A stretch of 5,031 nucleotides of DNA from an uncultured Collinsella sp. (GTDB lineage: Bacteria; Actinomycetota; Coriobacteriia; Coriobacteriales; Coriobacteriaceae). The stretch is taken from positions 1 to 5,031 of the forward strand of contig UQZC01000125.1 in assembly GCA_900545505.1 (NCBI GenBank), written 5' to 3'. The notes beneath the pieces are model-generated. The model did not search any database. It was not told where the DNA came from and worked only from the letters and a program-made list of their open reading frames with translations. Numbering within the stretch: the stretch's first letter is position 1; each line of letters opens with the position of its first letter. The position numbers were made by a program, and so were the translations under genes. Positions 1-5,031 of the stretch are shown here, in pieces.

Positions 1-110
1 ACGTCCCCGCCGGCGCCATCGTGGCCGGTGTCCCCGCCCGCGTCATCAAGATGCGCGACGAGAAGACCGACAGCAAGACCGGACTGGAAGAGGACTTACG
101 TCAACTTTAA
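1..110 (+). CDS. dapH: Tetrahydrodipicolinate N-acetyltransferase, C-terminal end (partial)
   Basis: Only the last 35 codons are present (reading from base 3, TAA stop at 108-110); the rest lies left of the window. The visible tail begins VPAGAIVAGVPARVIK, the closing coil and exit segment typical of left-handed beta-helix (hexapeptide-repeat) acyltransferases. It continues with DEKTDSKTGLEEDLRQL. From memory, this last stretch resembles the DapH C-terminus (pattern DEKTxxKTxxxxxLRxL) rather than serine or maltose acetyltransferases. DapH is a cytoplasmic trimer that acetylates tetrahydrodipicolinate with acetyl-CoA, the first committed step of the acetyl branch to diaminopimelate and lysine. 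The gene converges on the minus-strand genes that follow and is closed by its own hairpin terminator 5 bp after the stop. The alternative is another hexapeptide acyltransferase; family membership is near certain, the dapH name somewhat less so. Confidence 0.78.
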   Translation, partial: VPAGAIVAGVPARVIKMRDEKTDSKTGLEEDLRQL

Positions 111-115
111 TAGTT

Positions 116-140
116 ACGCGGTTTTGACAAACCGCGTTTT
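116..140 (+). terminator. Rho-independent terminator after dapH
   Basis: A perfect 9-bp stem, acgcggttt (116-124) with aaaccgcgt (129-137), encloses a tgac loop. The last stem base and the next three form a TTTT run at 137-140. It starts 5 bp downstream of the dapH stop codon, where a terminator is expected. The T tract is short, so termination may be incomplete; a second hairpin follows at 188. Confidence 0.75.
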
Positions 141-180
141 CGCTGACGTATGCTCAACCTGCGGGATAATTCATCCCTAA

Positions 181-220
181 ACAAAATGGCCGAAGCCCCA
201 AGGAGCTTCGGCCTTTGCTT
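181..220. terminator. Bidirectional terminator between convergent genes
   Basis: A perfect 9-bp GC-rich stem, ggccgaagc (188-196) with gcttcggcc (205-213), encloses an 8-nt loop. The + strand continues with tttgctttct. The - strand continues with attttgttt (complement of 187-179). Both exits are therefore T-rich, so the hairpin can stop transcripts arriving from dapH and from the nucleoid-protein gene, whose stop codon is at 244. Confidence 0.8.
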
Positions 221-243
221 TCTCGCTGTAGGCGCAACGCAAC

Positions 244-1248
244 TTATCGATTCTCGATGCTACCGATATTTTTGAGCTCGATGGAAATGAGGCCGTTGGG
301 CTCATTGACGAACTCAATGTACTCGGAATTCGAACCCATCTCGGCCGGGAAGCTGATCTCGATGCCCGTGTCGGTACGAATCTTGTGATTGCGCACCGCC
401 GCGCGTTCGACCTGCTTGCGCTCCACGGGCACACGCTCAGGCACCTTCTCCTCGGTCAGTGCCGCGCGCACGCTCTCCTTGATAACCGGTTCGTCCTCAA
501 AGACCTCATCGACGATATCCCAAGGCGGCAGCTCCTCGTCATCCTCAACCTTCTCGGCAACAGCAGCCTTAACCTTGGCGAGTGCTACAGCCGTGTTGGC
601 ACCGTGCTCCTCGGCGACTTCCTCGACCACACGCGTCACGGTGTCGATGACCTCCTTGCCCGATACCCCCGTGTCGCACTGCAGCAGGCCATCGGGAATG
701 AGCATGCGATCCTCGCCGGCAATCTTGCGCTTCTTATCCACATAGCCGATCTCCATGGTGCTTGCACGCACGATTGCATAGCTCGGCACCTTTTGCGAGG
801 GATTCGGCAGAATGGCGTAGTGGCGCGCAATGTCGTTGCGCACCTCGCCCTCTTCGCGACCTACCTCGTGCATAAAAGCCTGCTTGGAGCCCAGCAGCAT
901 CACGGCAAACCAGCGGGCATCCTCATCGTCATCAAAGTCCGCCACAAGCACGTCAGTGGACTCGGCTTTCTCGGCCTTGGTGAGTTCGGAAGAGATGAAC
1001 TCCGCAATCTGCTGCGACAGGTCCACGAACTCACGCTCACCAAAGAAATAGCTCTTGAGCTCGCCGCCGAATGCGGAGTTCTCGGCAAACGTGGCACGCT
1101 TGTTATCGGCCGAAGTGCGCGCGCGACGCAGATGTGTGGTCACGAAGTTGCGGACAGTACGGCTTTCGATATCCAACTCGCGCTGGCTCATGACGTTGAC
1201 GGCAGAGTCAAAGTCCAGGATATGCAGAATCGCGTGATTGATTTTCAT
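244..1248 (-). CDS. Nucleoid-associated protein, NA37/NdpA (YejK) family
   Basis: A 334-residue protein recognised as the NA37 family (E. coli YejK/NdpA type) by its N-terminus MKINHAILHILDFDS and its C-terminus RTDTGIEISFPAE...ISIELKNIG. Both are characteristic of the Gram-positive and actinobacterial branch. Members are reported to associate with the nucleoid, but the molecular role is poorly known. The protein is soluble, without signal peptide or membrane segments. Notable parts are an acidic patch DFDDDED near residues 104-110 and a charged, alanine- and glutamate-rich middle (about 198-275) that is probably helical. I chose the ATG at 1248: the complement of 1258-1261 gives GGAA/CGGA about 8-9 nt upstream. 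The in-frame ATG at 1257 (adding MPY) has that purine stretch directly abutting it. It lies downstream of the hydrolase gene across a 110-bp gap with a weak -10 candidate, so it is probably transcribed on its own. Length is close to the usual ~335 residues. Confidence 0.92.
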   Translation of the reverse strand: MKINHAILHILDFDSAVNVMSQRELDIESRTVRNFVTTHLRRARTSADNKRATFAENSAFGGELKSYFFGEREFVDLSQQIAEFISSELTKAEKAESTDVLVADFDDDEDARWFAVMLLGSKQAFMHEVGREEGEVRNDIARHYAILPNPSQKVPSYAIVRASTMEIGYVDKKRKIAGEDRMLIPDGLLQCDTGVSGKEVIDTVTRVVEEVAEEHGANTAVALAKVKAAVAEKVEDDEELPPWDIVDEVFEDEPVIKESVRAALTEEKVPERVPVERKQVERAAVRNHKIRTDTGIEISFPAEMGSNSEYIEFVNEPNGLISIELKNIGSIENR

Positions 1249-1286
1249 ATACGGCATTCCGTTCTAGATCGATTTCGGCACGAATC

Positions 1287-1292
1287 AGTATA
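1287..1292 (-). promoter_or_regulatory. Candidate -10 box for the nucleoid-associated protein gene
   Basis: The minus strand reads TATACT here, one mismatch from TATAAT. It lies about 39 bp upstream of the preferred start codon at 1248. No good -35 hexamer stands 16-18 bp further upstream (that region is GC-rich) and there is no extended -10 TG, so the call rests on the -10 box and its position only. Confidence 0.3.
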
Positions 1293-1322
1293 GCGGTCGA
1301 GCCCGCCCCAGGCGCTTCGAAG

Positions 1323-1356
1323 ATTGGTGCATCGGGGACAGGTTGCTTGCACCAAT
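1323..1356. repeat. Intergenic hairpin repeat, copy 1
   Basis: A perfect 9-bp inverted repeat, attggtgca (1323-1331) with tgcaccaat (1348-1356), encloses a 16-nt loop tcggggacaggttgct. The loop and inner stem recur in the same orientation at 2549-2580. The element ends 2 bp from the stop codon of the hydrolase gene. Neither strand continues into a T tract, so it is not a typical intrinsic terminator. An 8-bp palindrome cttcgaag (1315-1322) adjoins it. It resembles REP-type palindromes carrying a ggggacagg or ggggtcagg core; that comparison is from memory. Confidence 0.75.
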
Positions 1357-1358
1357 GG

Positions 1359-2519
1359 TTAGCGCAGGAGCTCGGACTGCCAAGCCTCGAGCTGTTCTGC
1401 CAAACTCTTGCCGGCAGCGGGCACGTCGATCTGGGGTCGTTTGGGCAGCAGCGCACACTTAAGAATCGCAACGATGGTCTGCGAGACAAAGCGTCGCGTA
1501 TCCTTGTCAAAGCCTTGCGCTGCCTGGAGCATCACGGGTAGGCTCTCGCGCAGATTCCCAGCGATATCCGCAAACCGCTCAGCACCCGTAGCCTCAAACA
1601 CGGAGAACAACGCATCTACAAAACGCTCGCGTTCGCTAGGCGACACTGCAAGCAGCATCTCACGAATGGAACCATCAACGTATCGAGCACCGGCAGACAG
1701 GCGCTCACAGTACACGAAGTCGTGACCATCAACCACCCAGCTAAAGGGATTGTGCTGCAGCAGGCTGAACTCGGTGCTCTCAACGATGGCATAGTCCTCC
1801 TGTGTCTCGAACATCATGCCAAAGATCGACGACCGAGGTAGCGTCTTGTCGATTCGACCGGAAAGATCGGCAAAGGCGTCGCCGGTCAGAAACTCCTCGA
1901 CGAAGCCCGGGCCATCATGGGAATACGCCCGTTCGATTCGTTCACGGGCAACATCGGAGCACATCGCTGCACCGTACACCGCAAGGTTTCCACCCTTGGA
2001 ATGACCCCCGCACAAAAGCGGCCCGCCAATCGCATCCGCCGCCTCGTCCACATAACGTGCCGCGGATTCCTGGGCCGGCACAGGACACCGGAACGCCATG
2101 TTAAAGTCTTCTTTCCAGCCCACAATCGTACTATCGGTCCCCCGGAAGGAAAGATAACTAAACCCCGCCGGAAACCGGAACGCCATGGCTGCGAACTGCT
2201 CCGTCGCCACCATATCGCTCACAGCACGATAGCCGCAAACGTGCACGCCACGGTAGCGAGGACTTGCTGCCACGGCCTCCAACAAGGCCCTGCTCCCCTC
2301 CGGGTCCCACAAGTCGTCAATCATGTCCCGGTAGCACTCGGCACGCAGCAGCTCGCGTACGTCTAGGCCCTGCCAGTTCGTCAGCTCCGCCATATCACCC
2401 GGCAAACGCAAATAGGACAACCACGCAAAGACGAGGCTATCCACCGCGCAGAACGGCCGCTCCTCAAACGGATCAAACGCCGTCTGGGCATAGGTCAAAA
2501 AATTAGGCGAATCCGACAT
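1359..2519 (-). CDS. DUF2974 (Mbeg1-like) alpha/beta hydrolase
   Basis: A 386-residue protein assigned to the DUF2974/Mbeg1-like family, related to class 3 lipases. The nucleophile elbow GHSKGGNLA (172-180) puts the catalytic serine at Ser174. FRGTDST (125-131) matches the lipase-like strand and oxyanion region. HDGPGF (201-206) and LQHNPFSW (254-261) are further family-like blocks. His256 is a plausible catalytic histidine; the acidic partner cannot be fixed by eye (Asp224 or Asp242 are candidates). No signal peptide or transmembrane helix is evident, so it is probably cytoplasmic. The substrate is unknown; esterase or lipase-like activity is inferred from the fold. The ATG at 2519 is preceded by GGAGG only 3 nt away. 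No clear promoter is visible upstream: the ldh terminator and hairpin repeat copy 2 fill the gap, and copy 1 follows the stop codon almost directly. It may depend on read-through from ldh or on a promoter I could not recognise. Confidence 0.88.
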   Translation of the reverse strand: MSDSPNFLTYAQTAFDPFEERPFCAVDSLVFAWLSYLRLPGDMAELTNWQGLDVRELLRAECYRDMIDDLWDPEGSRALLEAVAASPRYRGVHVCGYRAVSDMVATEQFAAMAFRFPAGFSYLSFRGTDSTIVGWKEDFNMAFRCPVPAQESAARYVDEAADAIGGPLLCGGHSKGGNLAVYGAAMCSDVARERIERAYSHDGPGFVEEFLTGDAFADLSGRIDKTLPRSSIFGMMFETQEDYAIVESTEFSLLQHNPFSWVVDGHDFVYCERLSAGARYVDGSIREMLLAVSPSERERFVDALFSVFEATGAERFADIAGNLRESLPVMLQAAQGFDKDTRRFVSQTIVAILKCALLPKRPQIDVPAAGKSLAEQLEAWQSELLR

Positions 2520-2522
2520 GGC

Positions 2523-2527
2523 CCTCC
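2523..2527 (-). promoter_or_regulatory. Unusually close ribosome binding site of the hydrolase gene
   Basis: The minus strand reads GGGAGGG here, with the core GGAGG at 2527-2523 and only GCC between it and the ATG at 2519. A perfect Shine-Dalgarno core supports this start, but a 3-nt spacer is shorter than the usual 5-9 nt and may lower translation. No better in-frame start with a suitably spaced site is seen nearby. Confidence 0.55.
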
Positions 2528-2535
2528 CATCAACT

Positions 2536-2561
2536 ATGGTGCATTGGGATGGTGCATTGGG
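2536..2561. repeat. 13-bp tandem duplication of the left arm of hairpin repeat copy 2
   Basis: The 13-mer atggtgcattggg occurs twice back to back (2536-2548 and 2549-2561) with no mismatch and no spacer. The second unit is the left arm and loop start of the hairpin at 2549-2580. The first gives an alternative left arm for the same right arm tgcacca (2574-2580). It lies 9 bp upstream of the hydrolase ribosome binding site and looks like a slippage duplication or a degenerate second copy of the repeat. Confidence 0.85.
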
Positions 2562-2580
2562 GTCAGGTTACTTTGCACCA
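2549..2580. repeat. Intergenic hairpin repeat, copy 2
   Basis: A 7-bp inverted repeat, tggtgca (2550-2556) with tgcacca (2574-2580), encloses a 17-nt loop ttggggtcaggttactt. It matches copy 1 at 1323-1356 in the same orientation. The inner stem is identical and the loop differs by three substitutions and one inserted base. Its right end abuts the T tract of the ldh terminator. It lies between ldh and the hydrolase gene, just upstream of the latter. Confidence 0.75.
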
Positions 2581-2615
2581 AAAAGGCGCCCGGACCGTGT
2601 GGGCCCGGACGCCTT
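2580..2615 (-). terminator. Rho-independent terminator of ldh
   Basis: On the minus strand, AAGGCGTCCGGGCC (2615-2602) pairs with GGTCCGGGCGCCTT (2596-2583). This makes a 14-bp stem with two G-U pairs and a 5-nt CACAC loop. The run TTTTT (2584-2580) follows, overlapping the end of the stem. The mismatching A-C positions on the + strand become G-U only in minus-strand RNA, which fixes the direction. It begins 31 bp after the ldh stop codon. Confidence 0.9.
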
Positions 2616-2646
2616 CATTGTAGCTTTTCGCTCTAGCGAGCTTGAT

Positions 2647-3597
2647 TTAGCAGGAGAAATCGACGCTGTCGATGATGTCCTTGAGGGCCTTGGCGGAGAC
2701 GGTGAGCTCATGCTGCTCGTCGTCGTTCAGCGGCACGGGGACGCGGCAGACAACGCCGTCGCGGCCAACGACGGTCGGCATGGAGATGGCAAGATCGGAC
2801 AGGCCATACTCGCCCACCATGAGCGAAGAGACGGGCAGAACGGTCTGCTCATCGCGCATGACGGCGGTGCAGATGCGCTTGACGGCCATGGCGACGCCAT
2901 AGTAGGTGGCGTGCTTCTTCTCGATGATGGTGTAGGCGGAGTTCTTGACGTCCTCGGCGATGCGCTTCTCGGCAGCCTCATGCTCCAAGTGGCCGTGAAG
3001 CTCACAGAAAGTGTTCAGCGGAACGCCGGCAACCTGAGCGCTGGACCAAGCGACAAACTCGGAGTCGCCGTGCTCGCCCATGACATAGGCCTGGACATCG
3101 CGCGGGTCAACCTCGACGTGAGCGCCGAGCATCTGCTGCAGGCGGCCGGTATCGAGCACGGTACCGGAACCGATGACGTGGCCCTCGGGCAGGCCGGACA
3201 TCTTGATGGCGGCGTAGGTCAGGACATCGACCGGGTTGGAGACGATTAGCAGAATGCCGTCGAAGCCGGACTTCTTAATCTCGGGGATAATGGACTTAAA
3301 GATGCTGACGTTCTTGTTGACCAGGTCCAGGCGGGTCTCACCGGGCTTCTGGGCAGCGCCAGCAGTGACGACGATCATGGCGGCGTCGGCGACATCGGAA
3401 TAATCGCCGGCGGAGATCTTCATCGGCTCGGCAAACGTCATGCCGTGCGCGATATCCAGGGCCTCACCCTCGGCACGGTTCTTGTCCACGTCGATGAGGA
3501 CCATCTCGGAGAACAGACCACTCTGCATCAGTGCGAACGCCGAAGACGAACCGACGAAACCGCAGCCGACAATAGCGACCTTCTTCTCGTTAACCAT
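2647..3597 (-). CDS. ldh: L-lactate dehydrogenase
   Basis: A 316-residue cytoplasmic enzyme that reduces pyruvate to L-lactate with NADH, regenerating NAD+ in fermentation. The Rossmann glycine motif GCGFVG is at 11-16 and Asp36 is placed to bind the NAD ribose. The substrate loop AAQKPGETR (81-89) carries Gln83 at the residue that separates lactate from malate dehydrogenases (Arg in the latter) and Arg89 as the catalytic arginine. SNPVDVLTY holds Asn121, LDTGR holds Asp149 and Arg152, and GEHGDSE holds the proton-donor His176; Thr231 lies in ATYYG. The full catalytic set is present. The two residues that bind fructose 1,6-bisphosphate in the Bacillus enzyme (Arg173, His188) align by eye with Gln154 and Gln169, so allosteric activation may be absent. 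The ATG at 3597 follows GGGAG with a 6-nt spacer. A longer in-frame start at 3675 would run through the leader hairpin and is rejected. A strong terminator follows the gene, and a second hairpin lies in its leader. Confidence 0.96.
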   Translation of the reverse strand: MVNEKKVAIVGCGFVGSSSAFALMQSGLFSEMVLIDVDKNRAEGEALDIAHGMTFAEPMKISAGDYSDVADAAMIVVTAGAAQKPGETRLDLVNKNVSIFKSIIPEIKKSGFDGILLIVSNPVDVLTYAAIKMSGLPEGHVIGSGTVLDTGRLQQMLGAHVEVDPRDVQAYVMGEHGDSEFVAWSSAQVAGVPLNTFCELHGHLEHEAAEKRIAEDVKNSAYTIIEKKHATYYGVAMAVKRICTAVMRDEQTVLPVSSLMVGEYGLSDLAISMPTVVGRDGVVCRVPVPLNDDEQHELTVSAKALKDIIDSVDFSC

Positions 3598-3618
3598 TAG
3601 AAACTCCCATCTCTCTCC

Positions 3619-3655
3619 ACAAACAAGCCGCCCGGGAACGACCCGAGCGGCTTGT
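3619..3655 (-). terminator. Hairpin in the ldh leader: terminator or attenuator
   Basis: On the minus strand, ACAAGCCGCTCGGG (3655-3642) pairs with CCCGGGCGGCTTGT (3636-3623). This is a 14-bp stem with one G-U pair and a 5-nt loop, followed by a poor T tract (TTTGT). The G-U pair would be C-A on the + strand, so it is built for minus-strand RNA. It lies about 145 bp after the aminotransferase stop codon and 25 bp before the ldh start. It could terminate aminotransferase transcripts or act within the ldh 5' leader. Confidence 0.6.
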
Positions 3656-3734
3656 CGTAATCCCAATACATCCAATCGGGACTTTGATTATGCTCCTATT
3701 CGCAGCCAAAAATCGACCGTTTACCGAAATTGTT

Positions 3735-3758
3735 TGCAGTATTCGTAAAATAACTGCA
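3735..3758. repeat. Inverted repeat upstream of ldh, possible operator
   Basis: Perfect 6-bp half sites tgcagt (3735-3740) and actgca (3753-3758) are separated by a 12-bp AT-rich spacer, giving 18 bp (nearly two helical turns) between half-site centres. This geometry suits a dimeric repressor. It lies in the AT-rich 3660-3798 gap, 138-161 bp upstream of the ldh start. A weak minus-strand -10 candidate CATAAT (3692-3687) lies between it and ldh. It does not resemble a Rex site. A 6-bp repeat can occur by chance. Confidence 0.3.
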
Positions 3759-3798
3759 CGAAATCGGTTTCGAGCTATTGACGAGTCGAAATAGGTTT

Positions 3799-4962
3799 CT
3801 AATACAAGCCCGCCTCGCGAATGGCCTCGACAGCCAAAGCGATCTGGTCGGGCGGCAAAACCAGCGCCATACGCACGTGCCCCTCGCCCGAAGGGCCAAA
3901 GCTCGCGCCCGGCGTCACCACAACGCCGGCCTTCTCCATAAGCTCCTCGCAAAACGCCATAGAATCGGTGCGACCACCGGGAAGCTTGGCCCACACAAAC
4001 ATAGAGCCATGCGCGTTGGGTCGCTCCCAGCCCAGGCCCTCAAGACCGTCGCACAGGGCATCGCGGCGCTCCTGGTACTTCAGACGCTGCGCCTCGACCT
4101 CATCGCGCGGACCGTTCAGGCAGGCGATAGCAGCCTTCTGGATCGGGAAAAACATACCAAAGTCAATCTGGCTGCGCAGCTTGGCAAAGGCCGAGACCAC
4201 ATCCTCGCGACCGACCAAAAAGCCGATGCGGGCACCGGTGACGTTAAACGACTTAGAGAGCGAGAAGAACTCCACGCCCACCTCGAGCGCGCCAGGGTAC
4301 TGCAGGAAGCTGCCACCCGGCTCGCCGTCGAACACGATGTCGGAGTATGCGTTGTCGTGAACGATGAGCAGGTCGTGCTCGCGGGCGAAAGTGATGATCT
4401 CCTCGTAGATCTCGGGCGTGCCCACCGAGCCGACCGGGTTCGCGGGCAGCGACACGATCATATACTTGGCACGATCGGCCACCTCGGGATCGATACCCGC
4501 CACATAGGGCAGGTAATTATGCTCGGCAACCAGCGGATAGTATTCGAGCTTGGCATCGGCGATCTTGGCACCCGCCTCAAAGACCGGGTAGCACGGATCG
4601 GGAACCAGAATGGTGTCACCCGGATCGAGCAGGGCCAGGCCCAAATGGCCCACGCCCTCCTGCGTGCCGTTGCACGACTGCACCATAGACGGCGTAATGC
4701 CCGAAACGCCAAAGCGGCGCTCATAGTAATCGCACACGGCTTGCTTGAGTTCGGGCAGGTCGCGCAGGGCATACTTCCACATCTCGGGATCTTGGGCTGC
4801 CTGCGTGAGCGCCTCGACCACATGGTCGTACGGCTTAAAATCGGGCGTGCCCACGCTCATGTTGTAAATGGTCTTGCCCTGAGCCTTCAGCGCGAGAAGT
4901 TTGTTGTTGAGCGAGGCGAAGACCTCCGCGCCAAAGCGGTCGAGACGCTGCGATGCCTGCAT
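3799..4962 (-). CDS. Class I/II PLP aminotransferase, DapL/AlaC-like
   Basis: A 387-residue fold-type I aminotransferase that moves an amino group between an amino acid and a keto acid using pyridoxal phosphate. Visible landmarks are VGTPDF (37-42), the phosphate-loop region CNGTQEG (97-103), NPVG with Asn175 (usually NPTG), and HDNAYSD with Asp203 for the pyridine nitrogen. SLSKSFN carries Lys237 as the Schiff-base lysine. GARIGF holds Arg245 for cofactor phosphate, and GHVRMAL holds Arg364 for the substrate carboxylate. The DNAYSDIVFDG...SFLQYPGA...EFFSLSK layout is typical of the LL-diaminopimelate aminotransferase (DapL) and alanine aminotransferase AlaC group. The exact substrate cannot be set by eye: LL-diaminopimelate, N-acetyl-LL-diaminopimelate, alanine and methionine-type keto acids remain possible. 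The ATG at 4962 follows AAAGG with a 7-nt spacer (AAAGGTGGCACC). The in-frame ATG at 4998 has no such site and adds 12 residues outside the family pattern. It is separated from ldh by 201 bp with a hairpin. Confidence 0.9.
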   Translation of the reverse strand: MQASQRLDRFGAEVFASLNNKLLALKAQGKTIYNMSVGTPDFKPYDHVVEALTQAAQDPEMWKYALRDLPELKQAVCDYYERRFGVSGITPSMVQSCNGTQEGVGHLGLALLDPGDTILVPDPCYPVFEAGAKIADAKLEYYPLVAEHNYLPYVAGIDPEVADRAKYMIVSLPANPVGSVGTPEIYEEIITFAREHDLLIVHDNAYSDIVFDGEPGGSFLQYPGALEVGVEFFSLSKSFNVTGARIGFLVGREDVVSAFAKLRSQIDFGMFFPIQKAAIACLNGPRDEVEAQRLKYQERRDALCDGLEGLGWERPNAHGSMFVWAKLPGGRTDSMAFCEELMEKAGVVVTPGASFGPSGEGHVRMALVLPPDQIALAVEAIREAGLY

Positions 4963-5010
4963 GGTGCCACCTTTCGATATAAAAAACGCGGGTCGCATAC
5001 GCGTGCCGGT

Positions 5011-5016
5011 TGTATA
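5011..5016 (-). promoter_or_regulatory. Candidate -10 box for the aminotransferase gene
   Basis: The minus strand reads TATACA within TATATACA here, about 49 bp upstream of the ATG at 4962. This would give a leader of roughly 40 nt carrying the AAAGG ribosome binding site. The matching -35 element would fall beyond the right edge of the window, so the call cannot be completed. Confidence 0.3.
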
Positions 5017-5031
5017 TAGATAGAAGATAGG

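Noticed and set aside
163..177. Small hairpin gggat/atccc between the two terminators
   Set aside because: It has only 5 bp with a 5-nt loop and no T tract on either strand, so it is not distinguishable from chance.
385..1293. 302-codon open frame on the + strand
   Set aside because: It is antisense to the clearly recognisable NA37 gene. Its translation is rich in His, Arg and Leu and has no family resemblance, as expected for a shadow frame opposite a GC-rich gene.
1323..1356. Hairpin repeat copy 1 as the intrinsic terminator of the hydrolase gene
   Set aside because: The stem is perfect but on the minus strand it is followed by CTTCGAAG rather than a T tract, and the 16-nt loop is conserved with copy 2. 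A repeat element explains it better.
1917..2366. 149-codon open frame on the + strand opposite the hydrolase
   Set aside because: It has Arg/His/Pro-rich composition and no family features, and overlaps the GHSKGG-bearing gene entirely.
2518..3249. 243-codon open frame on the + strand opposite ldh
   Set aside because: It is antisense to ldh, runs through the ldh terminator and hairpin repeat, and gives an Asp/Gly/Leu-rich low-complexity translation typical of a mirror frame.
3598..3675. Longer N-terminus for lactate dehydrogenase starting at 3675
   Set aside because: It would encode 26 extra residues across the leader hairpin. The ATG at 3597 has GGGAG 6 nt upstream and begins directly before the Rossmann strand, as in the family.
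4981..5004. Terminator-like acgcg/cgcgt hairpin followed by TTTTT on the minus strand, upstream of the aminotransferase
   Set aside because: The stem is only 5 bp with a 9-nt loop. The T run sits just before the ribosome binding site and is more simply explained as an AT-rich leader.
3778..5019. 413-codon open frame on the + strand
   Set aside because: It lies opposite the aminotransferase, whose full set of PLP motifs proves the minus-strand frame. The + translation has no recognisable domain and its length follows from GC-biased third positions.

Overview
The window reads as an ordinary chromosomal segment of a fairly GC-rich anaerobic Gram-positive bacterium. The gene families, codon use and intergenic repeats suggest a Coriobacteriia gut commensal such as Collinsella. 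This assignment rests on memory of family resemblance, not on a search.

Layout: (1) Positions 1-110 (+) hold the 3' end of a hexapeptide-repeat acyltransferase whose tail matches DapH of the acetyl lysine/diaminopimelate pathway. Two hairpin terminators (116-140 and 188-220) separate it from the convergent minus-strand genes. (2) 244-1248 (-) is a complete NA37/NdpA-type nucleoid-associated protein. (3) 1359-2519 (-) is a DUF2974/Mbeg1-like alpha/beta hydrolase of unknown substrate. (4) 2647-3597 (-) is L-lactate dehydrogenase, with a strong terminator at 2580-2615. (5) 3799-4962 (-) is a class I/II PLP aminotransferase of the DapL/AlaC type. The four complete genes all lie on the minus strand. 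Gaps of about 100-200 bp, each holding hairpins or repeats, suggest mostly separate transcription units rather than one operon.

Functionally, Ldh regenerates NAD+ from pyruvate in fermentation. DapH and possibly the aminotransferase belong to amino-acid/diaminopimelate metabolism. The nucleoid protein and the hydrolase have no evident pathway link to their neighbours.

The most unusual feature is non-coding. A hairpin repeat with stem tggtgca/tgcacca and a conserved loop core occurs twice in the same orientation, at 1323-1356 and 2549-2580, tightly flanking the hydrolase gene. The second copy carries a 13-bp tandem duplication of its left arm and abuts the ldh terminator. It looks like a dispersed REP-type or MITE-type element. 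I see no CRISPR array, tRNA, rRNA, complete transposase or phage gene, and no convincing new multi-gene system. No gene-free stretch exceeds about 205 bp.
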